From positions 1 to 15,863 of the forward strand of contig CANRBD010000015.1 of NCBI GenBank assembly GCA_947628765.1: a stretch of DNA of 15,863 nt, written 5' to 3'. A program made the translations under genes and the position numbers. This DNA comes from an uncultured Bacilli bacterium. Its GTDB lineage: Bacteria > Bacillota_I > Bacilli_A > RF39 > UBA660. The notes beneath the pieces were generated by a model that saw only the letters and a list, made by a program, of their open reading frames with translations, did not search any database and had not been told where the DNA came from. This document shows, piece after piece, positions 13,729 to 15,863 of this stretch; within the stretch, counting starts at the first letter, position 1; every line of letters starts with the position of its first letter.

Positions 13729-14219
13729 TGAAAGAAGCAATTAGTAATGTCTTTCTTTTTAACATAATAATTGTTTTTGTTGTTATCCTTATTGCTTTTT
13801 TTATAGGATCTCTTAGTTATTCGAAAGCTTTTAAAGTAAAAAATAAAATTGTTGAAGAAATTGAAAAAGAGGGTGAAAACTCAAAAAACCCAAAGCAGGC
13901 CTATGAACTTGCGGAAGATGCAATAACTGAATGGCTAAATGCTGGTGGTGAAAACGGAACTGGTATTGGATATCGCCCACGAACTAATTCGATTACTGGT
14001 GTTAGATGTAACGGAAAAAACGGAACTTTAGTCAGTCAAAGTAGTGATTATCAATATTGTGTATATATGATTGATACTTGTACATCAGGTAGAGAAAGCA
14101 AATGTGGTGTGTACTATCAAGTTACAGCCTATATGTTTTTTGATATCCCAATTATTGGTGATATGATACAAATACCGGTTAGTGGTGAAACAATGATTTT
14201 TTCAAAAATAGAAAGTTAG
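13728..14219 (+). CDS. TadE/F-like pseudopilin B
   Basis: The 163-aa product is a paralog of the previous one: MKE start, Asn12 before the membrane helix (about 13-30), SYSKAFKVKN (30-39) aligned without gaps to the neighbour, and FDIPIIG followed by IPV near the C-terminus. Cys occur in VRCNG, YCVYM, DTCTS and KCGVY, so the head is probably disulfide-bonded. Its ATG overlaps the stop of the gene before, so the two are coupled and probably made in equal amounts, perhaps as a heterodimer. Function as a minor pilin is inferred from topology and context. Confidence 0.75.
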   Translation: MKEAISNVFLFNIIIVFVVILIAFFIGSLSYSKAFKVKNKIVEEIEKEGENSKNPKQAYELAEDAITEWLNAGGENGTGIGYRPRTNSITGVRCNGKNGTLVSQSSDYQYCVYMIDTCTSGRESKCGVYYQVTAYMFFDIPIIGDMIQIPVSGETMIFSKIES

Positions 14220-14231
14220 AAGGAGGACTAT

Positions 14232-15239
14232 ATGAATGTAATAGTTGCGAACAAGTATAGAGATGCACTCGCAAACTTAGATATTGATGTTATAAAGTCA
14301 CTCGAGGGAGAGTTTACAGTTGATGAGATAGTCGATACATTTAAAAATTTCTTTTTCCAAAGAATGATTTTAGATATTACAGCTCTTAAAAACTACAAAG
14401 ATATAAAAACATTACAAAAATTATCTTTGTCTTTAGACATGGATCGTTTAATATTACTTTTGGATGGTTCTCCCGAAGTAACCGATCCAGAATACTTATC
14501 TGATTTAATCTCAATGCGCATTTACAATTTTACAATGAATGTTGATGGGGTGACTTATTTATATAATAATCCTAACAGTTATCGTGATGTGGCCCAGTAT
14601 CATCAATTAGATACAATTCATGACGGTCCAAATATGGGATCAGTCACCGCCCAACAAGTATATGTTGATTCCGCATCAGCTACGGTAATTGGCATTAAAG
14701 ATGTAACTGATGGGGCAGGAGCCACAACTTTAACATATATTATGAAAAAGCAGTTGGATAGAAATTACGATGTTGTAGCTTTAGAACTAGACAAACGTGA
14801 TTTCATGTATTTTGGTGAAAGTAACATGCATAGTATATCTTCGCAAGAACTTGGAAATCATATTTCTAAGCATAACAAATGCGATGTTATATTAGTCGAT
14901 ATTAATAATAGCCCTAATGCTGAAGGATTAGTAAATGAAATGATTTATTTAATTGAACCTTCAAAGATAAAATTGAATAAACTTTTATCTAGGAATCCTA
15001 AAGCATTTGAAAAATATCGTGGTAAAAGACTTATTTTAAATCAAAGTTTGTTAAGTAATCACGATGTGTTAGATTTTGAATATGAGACTAATACAAAAAT
15101 TTTCTATAGTTTGCCGCCATTATATGATCAAGAAGATGGCAATAGTGCTTTAGATGCATTTTTGGTTAAACTAGGATTTATTAAACAAAATGATGACTCT
15201 AGTGGGTCAAAGAAAGGCTTATTTGGTAAACTCCATTAA
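14232..15239 (+). CDS. tadZ: CpaE/TadZ-like localisation protein with degenerate P-loop
   Basis: This 335-aa cytoplasmic protein has the two-part plan of TadZ/CpaE: an N-terminal part (about 1-145) and a MinD/ParA-like ATPase part (about 148-320). TadZ sets where the Tad machine assembles. The P-loop reads TDGAGATT (159-166) where MinD-type proteins have KGGxGKTT: both lysines are lost while the glycines and threonines remain. A Walker B-like strand DVILVD ends at Asp223. It may bind nucleotide weakly or act as a scaffold; TadZ proteins are known for atypical P-loops. SD AAGGAGG is 13 bases after the preceding stop codon. It is the last gene of the locus, followed by a terminator. In many Tad loci this gene instead precedes the ATPase. 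Confidence 0.8.
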   Translation: MNVIVANKYRDALANLDIDVIKSLEGEFTVDEIVDTFKNFFFQRMILDITALKNYKDIKTLQKLSLSLDMDRLILLLDGSPEVTDPEYLSDLISMRIYNFTMNVDGVTYLYNNPNSYRDVAQYHQLDTIHDGPNMGSVTAQQVYVDSASATVIGIKDVTDGAGATTLTYIMKKQLDRNYDVVALELDKRDFMYFGESNMHSISSQELGNHISKHNKCDVILVDINNSPNAEGLVNEMIYLIEPSKIKLNKLLSRNPKAFEKYRGKRLILNQSLLSNHDVLDFEYETNTKIFYSLPPLYDQEDGNSALDAFLVKLGFIKQNDDSSGSKKGLFGKLH

Positions 15240-15257
15240 GTTTTTTTTATTTTTTTG
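15218..15257 (+). terminator. Probable terminator at the end of the pilus locus
   Basis: CTTA (15218-15221) with TAAG (15237-15240) and an inner TGG/CCA form an imperfect hairpin spanning the tadZ stop codon, followed by a long T-rich run (15241-15257). The stem is weak, but the T-tract and the change of gene content support it. Confidence 0.5.
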
Positions 15258-15278
15258 AAGAAAAAGCAGGAATTAGCT

Positions 15279-15308
15279 CTCCTTATAGGGTAAATTATTA
15301 TAAAGGAG
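15279..15308 (+). promoter_or_regulatory. Leader hairpin that can mask the ORF6N gene's SD
   Basis: CTCCTT (15279-15284) is exactly complementary to AAGGAG (15303-15308), the SD of the next gene, and ATA beside it extends the stem by three pairs with one bulged base. Formed in RNA, this would hide the ribosome site. No clear promoter is seen in the 79-base gap. Confidence 0.45.
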
Positions 15309-15318
15309 GTTTTTTTCT

Positions 15319-15863
15319 ATGCATGAAATTATAAGTGAAGACATCGAAATAAAAAATTTAATCTATGAAATAAGAGGCAAACAAGTTATGCTGGATAGTG
15401 ACTTAGCTAGGCTTTATGGATGTAAAAATGGAACCAAAGATATTAATAAGGCAGTTAAAAGAAATATTGAAAGATTTCCAAAAGATTTTTATTTTAAGCT
15501 CACTGAAGAAGAAAACAAAAAATTGCGGTTCCAATTTGGAACCGCAAAGTCTAAAAATATGTCTAGGACTTTACCCTATGTCTTTACTGAGCAAGGAGTA
15601 GCTATGTTATCAAGTGTTTTAAAGACAGAAAGAGCTACTAAAGTAAGCGTTGCGATAATGCGGGCTTTTGTCCAAATGCGTCATTTTATATTAAATAATA
15701 ATGATTTATTTAATCGTATAACTAGAGTGGAAAATAAAATTTTAGATTATGATGATAAATTTGAACAAATATTAGATGAAATGCATCCAAAAGAATTTAA
15801 AGAGAAATTGTTTTTTGATGGTGAGATTTATGACGCTTATAGTTTACTTATCAATATCATTAG
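15319..15863 (+). CDS. ORF6N-domain protein, cut by the window end
   Basis: The reading frame is open from ATG 15319 to the last base (181 codons and two bases), so the gene is partial only because the window ends. AAAGGAGG (15302-15309) is nine bases upstream. The N-terminal part is an ORF6N domain, a DNA-binding-associated module common in phages and mobile elements: GKQVMLDSDLARLYG (residues 20-34), NKAVKRNIERFPKDFYFKLT and FTEQGVAMLSSVL. A coiled-coil-like stretch (about 145-170) and FFDGEIYDAYSLL follow, the usual junction to the C-terminal part of the chromosomal form of this family. Its role is unknown, though phage-related regulation is often proposed. It is unrelated to the pilus genes. 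Confidence 0.9.
   Translation, partial: MHEIISEDIEIKNLIYEIRGKQVMLDSDLARLYGCKNGTKDINKAVKRNIERFPKDFYFKLTEEENKKLRFQFGTAKSKNMSRTLPYVFTEQGVAMLSSVLKTERATKVSVAIMRAFVQMRHFILNNNDLFNRITRVENKILDYDDKFEQILDEMHPKEFKEKLFFDGEIYDAYSLLINII
15523..15547. repeat. 25-bp palindrome inside the ORF6N gene
   Basis: TTGCGGTTCCAA (15523-15534) and its exact reverse complement (15536-15547) flank a single T. It encodes part of LRFQFGTA, a segment of the ORF6N domain, so part of the base pattern is set by the protein. Confidence 0.85.

Noticed and set aside
15416..15601. 61-aa plus-strand frame near the right edge
   Set aside because: It is out of frame with and inside the ORF6N gene, whose frame is open from 15319 to the window end and gives family motifs.
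498..15863. Mycoplasma genetic code (TGA as Trp)
   Set aside because: TGA ends the genes at 2155 and 8236 exactly where the next features begin, and Trp codons are TGG throughout.

Overview
The window is AT-rich and almost entirely plus-strand, with strong Shine-Dalgarno (SD) boxes and stem-plus-U-run terminators. TGA is used as a stop (ends of the genes at 1364 and 5342) and Trp is TGG, so this is the standard bacterial code. No outer-membrane secretin is present. Together this points to a low-GC monoderm of the Bacillota/Mycoplasmatota type, plausibly an uncultured gut Bacilli lineage. That placement is inference; there is no 16S or marker gene here.

Left edge (1-480): a non-coding stretch that looks like the right end of an integrated element. 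A minus-strand promoter and SD read out of the left edge, and a plus-strand promoter faces right. Between and over them lie a 12-bp inverted repeat and a TTTAC repeat. At 420-474 there is only the 3' part of a tRNA-Leu(UAA), from anticodon loop to CCA, which is the classic scar of a tyrosine-recombinase element in a tRNA gene.

498-2940: two adjacent paralogous genes of unknown function; tRNA-Gln(CUG) between two terminators; and a family-6 uracil-DNA-glycosylase-like (deoxyinosine/hypoxanthine) repair enzyme followed by a terminator.

3045-15239: a 12-gene co-directional Tad/Flp-type (type IVc) pilus or secretion locus. In order: a polytopic membrane protein with a large outer domain; a small signal-peptide plus C-terminal-anchor protein; a 964-aa secreted protein with a Gly-rich neck and four Cys-rich repeats containing EF-hand-like loops; a small pseudopilin-like protein; a CpaB/RcpC-like protein with an added Ig-like domain; the CpaF/TadA ATPase with a long Pro-rich tail; TadB- and TadC-like platform proteins; a 71-aa Flp-pilin-like subunit; two paralogous TadE/F-like pseudopilins; and a CpaE/TadZ-like protein with a degenerate P-loop. 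The expected logic is: TadZ positions the machine, CpaF powers it through TadB/TadC, the small hydrophobic proteins form the fibre, and the large Cys-rich protein is the candidate surface effector or adhesin. No prepilin peptidase (TadV/CpaA) is in the window.

15319 to the right edge: the start of an ORF6N-domain gene, cut by the window end, with an SD that can pair with its own leader and a 25-bp palindrome inside the coding sequence.
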